The notes under the pieces are model-generated. The model was given only the letters and a program-made list of their open reading frames with translations. It did no database searches and was not told the DNA's origin. Positions 46,994 through 58,141 of a stretch of 64,000 nt of DNA are shown in pieces. Origin of the DNA: Trichobilharzia szidati (lineage: Eukaryota > Platyhelminthes > Trematoda > Strigeidida > Schistosomatidae); the NCBI GenBank assembly GCA_944472155.2, contig OX235271.1, positions 42,830,633 through 42,894,632 of the forward strand. The letters run 5' to 3'. The translations under genes and the position numbers were made by a program. Numbering within the stretch: the stretch's first letter is position 1; each line of letters opens with the position of its first letter.

Positions 46994-47448
46994 TCACACT
47001 CCTCTACATTGATGACGGAAATATGAGCGAATTTTAATCATGCAATATTGAATAACATAACATCTTTTCGAGTAGGTTAATTTCTTAGAAATATCAGACA
47101 GGAGAATCAATCTGATAAATAGGTGCACGAAATGTAATTCATCTTCGAAGTGAATTTCATCGGAAAATGTCTTTCTTTGAAAAAGGAAAAAAATTTCTAA
47201 GAACAAGAACGTCTGTTGCTGCAGTGGTAGAGGCAATTCAATTCACTTATCATCAATTGGAAATCAGGAAGCGGAGGCTCCAATGTTAGAGTGTAGCGTA
47301 AAAATAAAGAAGATGGGAAGTCAAACACCAGTGTTTGCGGGAACCACACACATTCAAACATATATTTGCACTTCCGATCATCCCATCCTATGTCAGTGGA
47401 AATTGGATTGGTGAAATGCTTAAGTAATTGAGCACTAAGTAGTATCAC
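46994..47448 (-). CDS. Two overlapping conserved minus-strand ORFs, doubtful (unit 3)
   Basis: Counterpart of 6613-7064. Frame one (47448-47197) has one extra codon (FQLMISELN) from an in-frame 3-nt insertion; frame two (47236-46994) has EIFFLF for EMFFLF. Confidence 0.25.
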
Positions 47449-48345
47449 GGATAATCTAAGACGTAGAAAGGCGTCTTTTGTCTTATGTCACACTCTTCTC
47501 TATTGATGAGGGAAATCTAAACGATTTGAAATGGTTATCTAGCGAATATCATGTCGCCATTTCGAGTATTTCAGTTTATCGGAAACATTAGATTGCAGAA
47601 TCAATCTCACATAGAGGTAGACATAATAGAATTCACTTTTGTAACGGATTCTATTAGAAAATGTCTTTCAGAAAAGACCTGAAGATCTGTTGCTAAACTA
47701 ACTCAAATAGACAGATAAAGTGCTACTCGCTTGGTGAAAGCGATCTCAGGAAGCTGCAATCAATTGAAGTGTAGATCTCTTCGATTCAAAAGAAGCACTC
47801 AAAAAGCAGGAAAATCTGTATGAAACTGACAGGCATATGTGTTGTACGAAAGGATGTAGCCATGTAGAAACAATAAGACTCATCTCACATCACCACTACA
47901 CACTTTCAACATCAAAAAGCATTGATTGTCATAACCACTCAATAAATATGACGCTGGTTAATCAAACAGCCACGCAACTCACCCATTGAGTGAATATTAT
48001 ATATTATATTCATGAATTTTATAAAAGAAAGATAGTTTCAGTAGGCTGCTTTATCTATCCAGACAGAGTGAAAGCATAATCTTTGTTCACATTCCGAAGA
48101 GTGCACACAGCTTTAGTGTTTCATTGTCGGTAGAGGTCACATCATTAGTCTTCACATTTTTCCGCCCTTATTGTTTAATTAGTGAGAGTTTTATCTTTGC
48201 ACTCAGATCTCGCTCCTTCACAATGTGAGCCCTAATTCATTATATCAATAATTGAATGGCTTGTACTACACTCAAATCGAAATACACACTGGCCATAAAT
48301 AAACCATATCGGATATTTTTATTCCTATACTGGATAATTACAGAT

Positions 48346-48543
48346 TCATTCATCTGGAATTGAAATTAAAGCAGATGAAACATTGTCGAGTGTAGAAAGA
48401 CACCATCGCCGAATCACTGCATGTTGAGATGACGTGTGTGAAGCCAAACTCCACGACAGATTTCCGAGGAATACAACTTCATAAAAATGGGTGCGTTGGT
48501 AAACAGTGCAAAGCAGCCAATGAAATGTATGACAGGCAAACAA
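48346..48543 (-). CDS. Variable-pocket ORF, form A (unit 3), doubtful
   Basis: 65 codons, close to form A of unit 1 but with QRTHFYEVVFLGN and a C-terminal SIPDE. No known domain. Confidence 0.22.
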   Translation of the reverse strand: MFACHTFHWLLCTVYQRTHFYEVVFLGNLSWSLASHTSSQHAVIRRWCLSTLDNVSSALISIPDE

Positions 48544-50193
48544 TAACTCTTCGTATAATGTGCTTAAGCAAGGAGTGATGAAAGTGCCTTGTTCGCCAGG
48601 CCGACAAATCGCTCATCGTCTGCTTATTGCTGCATATCTCAGTCACGGTAGTCAGTCACAAGAGAAAAGATACATGGAGAACCTGCTGTGATTAGGAAAC
48701 GTCCATCCGATATTATTCTATCAAATATGGTTTCACAGTCTTTATGCACATTTCGACCACTGTTGATTTCGCAGTCGAGCAAAAGTCAATGTATAATATA
48801 GGAAACCTACATTCGCTCACCTTCACTGATAACACATTTTATTTATCTACCTGATCTCTGAAAAGTTCACACAAGAATACTGTGACATTCAGCTGACTCG
48901 TCCAAGGTAAATAAAGTGTTCATGTCAATGTTTGATTCAAGTTATACAGGTTGAAATTGCGATCTAGCATAATAAGTTCATTTTGTTGGCATATCTTGCT
49001 GACTGATCTTGATGAATGACGGAATCAGTATTCTTTGAATAATTCTGGAAATTTCCTACACTGTACTCAGCGGTTTCACTTCATTGTGAACTGAGTCAAA
49101 TCGTTGTCAGTCAGATTTACTAGTTCTACCTCGTAATGGCTTTTCCCACAACACAAATTATGCTCAGCTTCACACATCTGGAACACTGAAAAAGTTTTCT
49201 TGGGATGAGAAGTCATGCATTTTGGAAGGACTGAAGTTTATTGCAGTAGTTTTCGTTGACAGCGAACAAATAGCTATATTTGTCTGGCTCACTGACCGTA
49301 GTTGCTGTCGTTTCGAACTAGTACTCACCAGCCACGCGCAATGTTAACCTTTCAATCATGTGAAATCCATGAAAATCCATGATCTCTCTTGAACCGAATT
49401 AGTCACACTTCTAAATTATCGAGTCAGAAACACGTGGTTGTAAGATCCTGCGATTCACATGACAATATCACTAATCAAATTCTAGTCGTCAAATAAGATA
49501 TTCGTGAATTTTGGCAAGAAAAGAAGAGAGGTGAATGTACGAGTATCCCCTCTGATTGCTCACAATAAGTAGCCGATTTTCACGCGGTTTCTCATATGTT
49601 CCAGTCGATAGAACATCCGAAGCAGTCTGGCTAACAATGTGTTAGCGTAGTGGATGAGCAGAATAATACCGATTACCCAACTTCGTTACTTGTCTTGAAG
49701 CAGTGGTTCGATGTGAGGTAAAGATTAGTGAGGCCGCCAATGAATTCGCAGGATTGTGAACAGATTCAGTCAGATCAGCACCGAACAACAAATCACCAAC
49801 CCTGAGATAGTGAAGCGAATACAAGTGATTAAACGGTGAACAGAAGAATGCATGAATGTGCGAAATGTGGAATACGACATTCACAGAAACACTGCTAGAT
49901 AAGTGAGACACTTTGTTCAGACAAACCACTCAAATTACATAAGACACATGATGAAAAATCGACCCCCATCTTCACTCATCTCACCTCATCACTACACACA
50001 TTCAACATCAAACAACATCGTCATAACCACTCAGTGAATTAGACGCTGGTCAATCAAACATCCACCCAAATCACCCACTCACTTTATCATCCACTCATTC
50101 AGACACATCAACAGTGGACATCGGAATATTTCTATTGGTACACACTGACTGAACGACAGCCACATGTGTTCACATCACCGTCTTCTTGTGAGG

Positions 50194-50200
50194 TATAAAT
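50194..50200 (+). promoter_or_regulatory. TATA box of gene copy 4
   Basis: TATAAAT in GAGGTATAAATACG, 64 nt before the ATG. Confidence 0.65.
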
Positions 50201-50263
50201 ACGTCTCTGTACTCCTGGCTTCTTATCATCGTCATCAACGAGTACCAGTGGCATTCATTGAGA

Positions 50264-50969
50264 ATGGTGAGTCAGTGTGTGATATTTGACGGTGATGTTC
50301 ACGTTTCTTTCTGTTCAGATTTGCTACCTGCTTCTTGCAGTTCTAGTGGTGTCAGCTGTCGACAGTGCGCGTATCCAAGCGAATCATTCAACCACAGTCG
50401 ACGTGCTCCACCATTCATCCCTTCAAGGTAAGATATGCTCTACATTTTCTCAGTCATCTGTGCGTGTGAAATAACTCAGTTTGTTGATGCACACCAGCCA
50501 TTGATTGAATTTATGATGTTGGCTGTCTCCATTCATCGTGTGTTTTTGTTAGGCATATATTTGCAAAGTTATTGATATTTCTCACCTCGGTGACAACATC
50601 AATGATATCGCCACCCCGATTCTGTGGTACGTGTGCATTGTCTGGATGATGTGTTTGCACAATGGTATACTGAGATGGCGTATTCGCAAGATGGAAGCCA
50701 GACGTTGTGGATTGATGAAGTACTTGTGTCCTATTGACAATGGCTCTGACACTGTCGTTGAACGCTGGCAGTATTTCATAATGACGAAAAGTTTCACTCT
50801 CAAACCAGACGAGAATTTCACTCGTGGAAATGTGAATCAGATTGAGATATGATGTTGAACGTGTGTTTTCTGTGTTCCCTTTCAGGTGATGGCAAGCATT
50901 CTGGTCTCCAGTATCATCCAGGTATGGATAAACGAGGATTTAGGTGGAGATTTTGGTGGACGTGTCTGA
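50264..50969 (+). CDS. Small signal-peptide protein gene, copy 4 (4 exons, inverted)
   Basis: ATG 50264-50266 directly followed by GTGAGT; intron 50267-50318 ending TTTCTGTTCAG; exon 2 50319-50427; exon 3 50569-50831; intron 50832-50885 ending CCCTTTCAG; exon 4 50886-50969; AATAAA 51048-51053. Product about 152 aa: signal peptide 1-17, NHS sequon at 23, hydrophobic 54-72 (PILWYVCIVWMMCL), basic 73-83 (RWRIRKMEARR), VVERWQYFI at 100-108, NFT at 120, tail ending GGDFGGRV. Variants shared with copy 5 are CIVWMM, RKMEARRC and CPIDNGS. The competing acceptor at 50551-50552 would lead to an early stop. VERWQ resembles a short HORMA/Mad2 motif, but the rest does not settle homology. Confidence 0.62.
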
Positions 50970-51221
50970 TAACACCGATTTTTTGTGGAATGACTTTAGT
51001 TTGGGAAATCGAATAGCAACAACCACAGCGTACAACATTTGATATCTAATAAAATGGGTTATTATTCGAATTCAAATTGCTTTTGTTTTTCATCAGAAAT
51101 CTGTGCTGCGGAAGGGATAGATGTGTGAGCGTATCAGTGAAATAGAACATGAGGACGATCAGTTACCGTGACTGAGGAGATGAAGTGAGATGCGTAATAT
51201 TAATAATCGAAGGAAATCATA

Positions 51222-51890
51222 TCAGATATTGAGGAGTAGAAGCAATTGTAGAAGTTGAATGGTCACATGACTCCACGCGAACGTTTTACTTGCATTCGAG
51301 GAACAATTGAGAAATGAATGTCTATTTGAAGCGATTGCGTAACAAGCAAATGAAAATGAATCATTGAGAAGGATCAGATGATTAGGAGTATTACAACACG
51401 TAGAAGCCTTTGGGGATGGAGAATCTGTAAGTCTTGTCCAATCAAACATTGAAGGGAATGATAATTTTGACTTTGATCAGTATATGCAACAAAAGATAAC
51501 TCATTTCACATTCACACAAACACTTGGATGTGAAAGCACTCAGTATGAGAAAATATCACAGCGAAATGCATGGGACGTTTTGAAATAGAGAAGTGAAGGT
51601 ACACTGAGCTATTTTGAGAAGTACATGGAGATTCATGAGTTCCACCGTAGATATGGACAAAGTGGCACACGAATGGAATCCTACAGTTTGTTTATAACCA
51701 AATTATTTGCGCTTCTCTGTGAATGTGACAGAAATAGTTGAATATGTCCACATGCGTTTGTGCCGTTGACTGAAAATAATGAAAGAATGAAGGAATGAAA
51801 TCTGGAATGGACTGGATACAAGCATCAGCAATGAGGGCTGTGGGAGCCTTATCCGAAATACATTTCGAGCATCAGATTATTTTTTATAGT
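51222..51890 (+). pseudogene. Decayed protein-coding segment, copy 4 (inverted)
   Basis: Reads FGDGESVSLVQSNIEGND, DFDQYMQQKITHFTFTQT and QYEKISQRNAWDVLK, then the shared TAG, then SYFEKYMEIHEFHRRY and further, with a TGA after CECDRNS. Extended upstream by fragments in other frames (EVEWSHDSTRTFYLHS). The best copy for seeing the order of the old coding sequence. Confidence 0.4.
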
Positions 51891-52762
51891 TAGGTTTGTA
51901 AGGGTTGGTTTTCGTTTGACGAGTTGATCACAGATTGATATCAGTCAGAGAACCATTGGAAACCAGAGAGTACTGGACAGCTGTTTCATCCCAGTTTGAG
52001 GATCATGGTCAATACACAATTCTAAAATCACGAAACCCTTTAAATAGGTGCTCCAATACTCCTGGAAACTAGAAGGCGTTGACGAGAAACTGCTTGCATG
52101 CCTGAAATTTAAAGCGCGGTACAATTATTGAAGCGCTCCTAGTTCGCTTGTCAACCTGTCCAAGTATATTGTATAGACATGCATATCCTCACATTAGCAA
52201 AGTGTTACTACTGATTGAAAAATGGGATTCGGCCATCACATAGTCATTCCCAAATCATTTCTAACACCTGAATAACTGAAATGGATCGGATGAATGTGGA
52301 TAGCAGTCTTTGAAATCACATAATTGTGTGGTAGACTGTCGAACAATCGCAGGAAGAGGATATTATCTGCACAAATACTGATTGCAGCTAAATAATTATT
52401 CTGAAATTCGGGAACGAGATGTCCAGCATAGATAGTTACCATGAATGACACACACGTCAATGCACTTGTTCAGTGTACCTGAAATATCCATCAAGCCTGA
52501 ACTGCTAGTGGTATTCTATGAAAACTGACGACGTTGTTTAGCTTGCAGCTGCAAGCGTGTCTTCTCTTCAGTATTTGAAGTACAACATGGATAACACGAA
52601 ACATCAAATATAATTTCTTCATAGAGGATGCTTATTGTGACCTGAGAATGGTGCAACAGACTTAGCTGGGCTTCATAGTTAGTGGATGAATCGATTTGCG
52701 TAATGCGAAATGAGAAGGAAATAAGTGGAATAGTAGAGTTGTTTCTAATTGAGTAATTATTA
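51891..52762. other. Inverted unit spacer with a deletion junction
   Basis: The deletion junction is near 52155-52165, where the unit start joins sequence matching about 11560 of unit 1. The SINE pair and about 2.4 kb around it are missing here. No supported gene. Confidence 0.5.
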
Positions 52763-54153
52763 TTAATAATAATAAGAGTGATTTACTTTATTTCAAAAGC
52801 AGTACTTGTGATACAGAATGGAATTTTCATCATTAATCACAATATTGCTTCTAATTTACTCAAATCGTAAATAAAATTAATCACACAGAAATTTTTCTAC
52901 ATTTACAATAGGGTTAATATGAAGAAAAATAGAGAACATGCAGCATTTAAATGGAAATTATGGTAATGATCGCAGCTAAGTTAATGATAATATTACAAGT
53001 GGAAATTGCCGTGGACTTGTTTCACACAGTATTGTCGATGCGGTATACAAATCCTTGCATGATTAAAAATATTGAATATGATGTTCTCTTTACATGATAT
53101 GGTGAGGGAAAAAACAAAGATTACAGCAGTCATAGAGATAAGTTGGTGTTTGCAGTTATGAAAGTGAAAACAAAGAATCAACAGGACCATAAATATAATA
53201 GAAATAATAAAAGTAGAACTTGAAGGTATATAAAGATGCATGGAGGAGATTGTTTATTTACTAGATGAAAAAAGGTTAGTCAATTCTTGCCTGACGCTAT
53301 TTTCATCACATAAAATACGTGCCAAGTATGGTATCATAGAATTTTTATACTTAGATGTGCGAGGATACAGTTTTCTGAAATTACTTCTTGTTCTACCTGA
53401 GGAGATGCAAGGTGAAAGCTGAAGGTGAAGTGGATGCTCCGAATCAGACAAAATCCCTTTAGCAAATTTACTGCACGAAGTCAAGTGCCTATCGACAACG
53501 ACGTTGACTATGTAGTCCACTGGGACACCACTCATCCTACTGACAGTCTTCAGCATTCTACGAATTGTGACATAGTCCTTTTTAAGCAAACCAGGAAAGA
53601 ATAAGGGTGAACAATAAAGAAGAATAGGTAGGATGCAAGAGTTTATGAACTGTAAGAGGAGGGGCTGAGTTATACGTGAGTGCCTTAACTTCTTAATGTA
53701 AAATGTCAAGCGGAATATTTTACTGGAGATCGCTGAGACATGGGAGGACCAGGAGAGATCAGAAGAGAGAATAAGTCCAAGATACTTAATTTCTGACTTA
53801 ATTCCCATATCATTGTCATATATCTTACAACTGTCATGAGAATCGACGGCTTCTTTTAACTGTCGTTTACATCTTAAGCTGAAATTAACAGTTTGACATT
53901 TAGAAGGATTCAGTCTAAGACCGTTAGACTCAGACCATTTACTGACTCCCGACAGAAAGCTATTTATTTTGGTGCAATCTAGCTGGGAGTTAACAGCCAC
54001 TGAAACAGTTAAATCATCAGCGTACTTCACAAAATTTATTTCATCAGACTGAGGAAAATCATGTAAGAAGATGGAAAAAACAACAGGAGAAAGGACAGCG
54101 CCTTGAGGGACACCAGCTTCAGTAGGCAAAGAAGTGGAAGACTTCCATTTATA
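52763..54153 (-). mobile_element. 5'-truncated CR1/jockey-like non-LTR retrotransposon
   Basis: An insertion of about 1.39 kb found only in this copy; unit 1 reads straight through at about 10953-10965. On the minus strand it starts inside RT and ends in about 490 bp of AT-rich 3' tail closing with ATT/AAT triplets next to host. 5' truncation plus a simple-repeat 3' tail is typical of target-primed reverse transcription. Confidence 0.75.
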
Positions 54154-54156
54154 CAC
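53254..54156 (-). pseudogene. Non-LTR reverse transcriptase, C-terminal part
   Basis: A 300-codon uninterrupted frame. It opens with RT motifs AGVPQGAVLSPVVFSIF and FVKYADDLTVSV (catalytic ADD), then WSESNGLRLNPSKCQTVNF, IKYLGLILSSDLSW (thumb side) and a C-terminal region with RRMLKTVSRMSG. The N-terminal half of RT and any endonuclease are missing. Clade assignment is by motif style only (CR1/jockey group rather than RTE). The open frame suggests a fairly recent insertion. Confidence 0.8.
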
Positions 54157-55300
54157 GGAAGATTTTGGGGATTAATGATTTGACTACTGTCGACAATTAA
54201 ATACTAAATCTCTACGCAATGTATGATATGCAGTCGAGGAGAATTTCCTATTTCCGTGTAAAAAGAAAGTTCCGACGAGATTGGTGCGAGGCGTGTCACT
54301 TGTTTCACGTTGTTGATAGTATCCAAATTGATTGAAGATACTTAGAAACGATCTCGTGCAATCTGTTCAAAGACACTGGCAACCGAGTTACCTGTCCCGT
54401 TTGTAGGTCTCGATTACAGGTGACGGTTTGACTTGATATAGTCGAGACACACTCCTTAGTGTGCCAATACGCTATTTACTCGTTGTCAAGCAAGCATCAC
54501 ACAAGCTGGAAATTCGTTTTCTGGGTCGAAATTTTCACCATGTAATCCGAAGATAGTTTGGTTGACTAAATTAGCAGAATTACACCCGATATCCTGTTTC
54601 GATGTAGAATCGACTCAGAGGGGTTGAAATATTCGATCTTCGAAAGGCTGACATTCATACCTGAAGTGATTATTTTAGGTCGGCCTAAATCAGAAATACA
54701 ATATTGCAATATACCTGCAATCACAATTTCAGAAGATCAGTCAACCAACTGGATGGGAAGGAAACCATGTCTTCGGTCGAATAATTTAGCTTATGATATA
54801 TTGAAAGTCATCAGACAGTCATTGTAGTATACCCTGTGAATGTGCGGACAAGCGACATATGGACCTGTCAAAGACACAGCTATCGTGTGGGGGTTGAGCA
54901 TTCATAGCCTATATTCCAATAAATCCCACAATAGCTGCAATAACTGTTCACGAGGAGAAATGAAACAGCTGTTATTGTTGATCAGGTGGGAAATCCATGT
55001 ATGTCTCTGCGAGATTCTAGGATATGACAAAGTTGTTGTTTTTCTCTCCATTTGATACTAGCCAACTGTCATGTGCATTCACTAAATAACTTTCAAAATG
55101 AAATGACTCTTTGTAGGATCCACATTAAGATGTTAAAAGTTGTAACACTTTTCCCGGTAGGACTTTGGAACACATCTCTCAGAAATTGATGAAGTCCATA
55201 CCCAACACATGCAATAGAAGTGACTCAACGCCAACTTCAGAGATATGGAAGATACTGCCACCAGACAAATCAGAGGATAATAAATAATGTTCAAATGTTT
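54157..55300. other. Inverted unit spacer, no supported gene
   Basis: Counterpart of about 9930-10950 reversed. It includes the intact (empty) BEL target site near 54963-54973. Confidence 0.45.
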
Positions 55301-55627
55301 TCAATTCAAAAGGCAACATTCTAAATTGGTGATGTATGTTAAATTTATTGAACACGCCGGCGAATGACATCGCACCTGTCCACAGAGTGGAATTCTAATT
55401 GGTAGGGACGAGTAAGCCATTATTTTGATGGTGGGATGAAGATGATCGTGTGATGAGGAGTTGAGAGATTGTAGGCAATCGTGGACCCAGATGAAGAGGA
55501 CGGTAGAAAAGAGAAACATGGGCACTGTCGTAGTAAGTAATTGTATATTCGCTTGTTTATTAAATAAATCACACAGTGAAATAGTATAATTTTCGCGATG
55601 AAGTTTCGAACAACATTTATTGTTCAT
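55301..55627 (-). CDS. Conserved 108-aa ORF, unknown (inverted copy)
   Basis: Counterpart of 9481-9807, open over the same length, closest to the unit 2 version (SKLHREN, CGQVRCHSPAC). Confidence 0.28.
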   Translation of the reverse strand: MNNKCCSKLHRENYTISLCDLFNKQANIQLLTTTVPMFLFSTVLFIWVHDCLQSLNSSSHDHLHPTIKIMAYSSLPIRIPLCGQVRCHSPACSINLTYITNLECCLLN

Positions 55628-55672
55628 ACTAATATCAAGTATAATCACATGCCCTCGAAACCTGCGATTTAG

Positions 55673-55802
55673 TGGCGATGTGTTTCCGAAGGCCTATGTT
55701 CTACACGGAAAGGAAGCAAATGAAAATTATCCAAAAATCGAAATATTACAGGGAAATACAGAACGACAACACAAAAACTTCAAGTCAGGTGTAGTGTCCA
55801 AG
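55673..55802 (+). CDS. Candidate isolated exon with GTGAGT donor (inverted copy)
   Basis: GATTTAG acceptor at 55672, CCAAG|GTGAGT donor at 55803. It differs from units 1 and 2 by a small indel near 55765 that moves the last codons to another frame, which weakens the coding case. Confidence 0.2.
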
Positions 55803-56834
55803 GTGAGTAAATGATAGTTGAAGTAGCTGAATTGTTTTCTTATGTATTGAGACGTCTACCGAAAAAGTGGTGAGACGTAGCCCTGATTTAGCCCTGATTC
55901 TTCAATTCTACACAACGAGCATGTCACTTCATCAGACGAATTCGAATCTTCACTGAAAATATATGAGGAATGTAGCAGAGTCGAAGTTATTTTGCAGATT
56001 TAGTAAGCAATCATTTCATGTTTGACATTTGTGGTGGACATAACGGTGAACCACTCACTTCCGTCGATGAAAGCTCAAATTGAAGGAGATACTGAACTTT
56101 TCAGTATAAGCAAATTATTGAGAGCAAATCGGCCAAATTGAAAGCACATTCGAGAGGTGACATTTGGTGTACACATTTATCACAGGTTCTTCACTACCCT
56201 GCATTGATCAAGGTTAACACCATTCAGTTTGGTGAGATTTGTGATGCCTCAAAACAATCTGAAATAATAACCTTTTGTAAAACAGCCTAGTTATTATCTT
56301 CTGTCGACTTGTTTGACTTCATGTGAACTTATCCTGAGTGAGTTTCAATTTTAAGATTGTAAGTCAGTTTGTATATCTCATTTATATTTGTCGGTTTGTT
56401 TGTTGCTTTGCTGGTGGTTGAAGATGAAGTGAAACCGCTGAGTACAGTGTAGGAAATATATATGAGTGAAGATGGGGGTCAACGAAAACTACTGCAATAA
56501 ACTTCAGTCCTTCCAAAATGCATGACTTCTCATCCCAAGAAAACTTTTGCAGTGTTCCAGATGTGTGAAGCTGAGCATAATTTGTGTTGTGGGAAAAGCC
56601 ATTACGAGGTAGAACTAGTAAATCTGACTGACAACGATTTGACTCAATTCACAATGAAGTGAAACCGCTGAGTACAGTGTAGGAAATATCCAGAATTATT
56701 CAAAGAATACTGATTCCGTCATTCATCAAGATCAGTCAGCAAGGTATGCCAACAAAATGAACTTATTATGCTAGATCGCAATTTCAACCTGTATAACTTG
56801 AATCAAACATTGACATGAACACTTTATTTACTTT
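55803..56834. other. Inverted unit spacer ending at the RTE fragment
   Basis: About 56203-56450 and 56650-56834 reappear after the RTE fragment (58142-58385 and about 58385-58555). Between them lies an additional forward piece starting at about 56477. No supported gene. Confidence 0.5.
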
Positions 56835-58141
56835 GGTAGTTTGAATAAGTATCCTTTCTTCCAATCCTCGGGTACTTTGCCTTCTTTCTACACCTTCTCC
56901 AGTAGTGGCGTCATCAAGTCCGCTGTTGTCTCTGGGTCCACTTTCAATGCCTCTGCTGGGATTCCATCTGGTCCTGCTGCTTTTCCAGCTTTCAGGATCT
57001 TGATTGCCTTCAGAACTTCTGTTCTCCTCGGGGGGTTGGTGTTCACTGGTAGCTCTGTCTCCGTCGTTGGTATTGTTGGGCTCGTTGTAGGTGGCGGTCG
57101 GTTTAGTAGTCTTTTGAAGTGTTCAGCCCACTGTTTCTTTTGCTCTACTTCTTTGATGATTGACTTTCCGTTGTCATCCTTCACTGGCTTAATTTGTGAC
57201 GAATTTTTGCCTGAGAGGTACCTAGTTGTTTGGTAGAGTGTTGCGAGGTCTCGTTTGCCTGCTGCTTGTTCTGCTTCTTTGGCCATGGCTTCATAATACT
57301 TTCTTTTGTCTTCTCTGGCACTCTTCTTTACTCCTTTGTTCAGTGTATTGTAGCTTGCATTCAACTCCTGTTTCTGTTGCTCGTCGGTGCACTGGATAAT
57401 CTTTTGTTTCACCATCCTTCCCTCTTCTATTAGCCTCCAAGTGTCCGTAGTGAGCCACGGTTTGTCCTGTCTCTTCTTTCTGCCCAGAACTTCCATGCAG
57501 GTTTCGCTCCATACCGCTTTATGGTTGTCCCAGTGTTTTTCGACGCTGACCTCTTCGCTAATGTTGATTTGTGTCTCAGCTTTGTCCTTTATGCTTGCAG
57601 TAAAGATGTCCTTTGTATCCTGGTCCCTTAGTTTTTGAGTGTTGAACTTGGCTTGTGGTCTATCTGCAGCTCCTGTTTCTCTGAAAGCTTTTAATTTGAG
57701 TTGGATTGTTCCTTGTACGAGGTAGTGGTCTGAGCCAACGTCTGCTCCTCTTCTTGCTTTTGTGTCCAGTAGGCTGCGCTGCCACTTCCTCGAGATTGTG
57801 ATGAAGTCAATTTGGTTTTTGGTTCGCCCATCTGGTGACACCCATGTAGCCTTGTGAATATCCTTGTGTTTGTATACGCTGCCACCAATCACTAGTTCAT
57901 TGAAGGCGCAGAAGTCGGCGAAGATTTCTCCATTTTCATTCATCTCTCCCAGAGCTTCTTTACCCATGATGAGTTCCCTTCCTGTGTTGTCTGGTCCAAG
58001 TTTGGCGTTCATGTCTCCCATTAGTATTTTAATGTCACCAGCTGGAGTATTGTCTATTGCTGCCTGTAAATGTCTGTGGAATTCTTCTTTCTTTACGAAG
58101 TCTGCGTTGTTTGTGGGTGCATAGCACTGTATAATTGACAC
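56835..58141 (-). mobile_element. RTE-clade non-LTR retrotransposon fragment
   Basis: Sequence unlike the unit, cut at both ends. The 5' end lies inside the endonuclease and the 3' end just inside RT. Lack of the 3' end is not expected for a normal RTE insertion, so later rearrangement removed it. No target duplication is evident. Confidence 0.8.
56888..58141 (-). pseudogene. RTE endonuclease and start of RT, partial
   Basis: 417 codons. AP-endonuclease-like motifs are in order: QCYAPTNNAD, ILMGDMNAKLG, ATWVSPDGRTKNQIDFI and ADVGSDHYLV (catalytic SDH). A linker rich in Lys/Glu follows, then the RT N-terminus (EVLKAIKILKAGKAAGPDGIP). A TAG at 56888-56890 interrupts; the same frame goes on (KEGKVPEDWKKGYLF) for about 17 codons to the break. 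The fragment keeps most endonuclease residues but no RT active site, so it cannot retrotranspose. It resembles the RTE-like elements known from schistosomes. Confidence 0.85.

Larger units (their letters stand above)
41156..49084. repeat. Segmental duplication unit 3 (cut by inversion)
   Basis: Follows unit 2 at an offset of about 27.2 kb. It lacks the solo LTR (empty site near 45520), has variable-pocket form A, and stops being co-linear inside the right inverted-repeat arm near 49084. Confidence 0.9.

Noticed and set aside
50428..50568. A micro-exon inside intron 2 of the signal-peptide gene, as in schistosome micro-exon genes
   Set aside because: No pair of acceptor and donor sites leaves a frame-keeping small exon with introns of workable length.
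56841..57236. 131-codon plus-strand ORF
   Set aside because: Antisense to the RTE endonuclease/RT frame.
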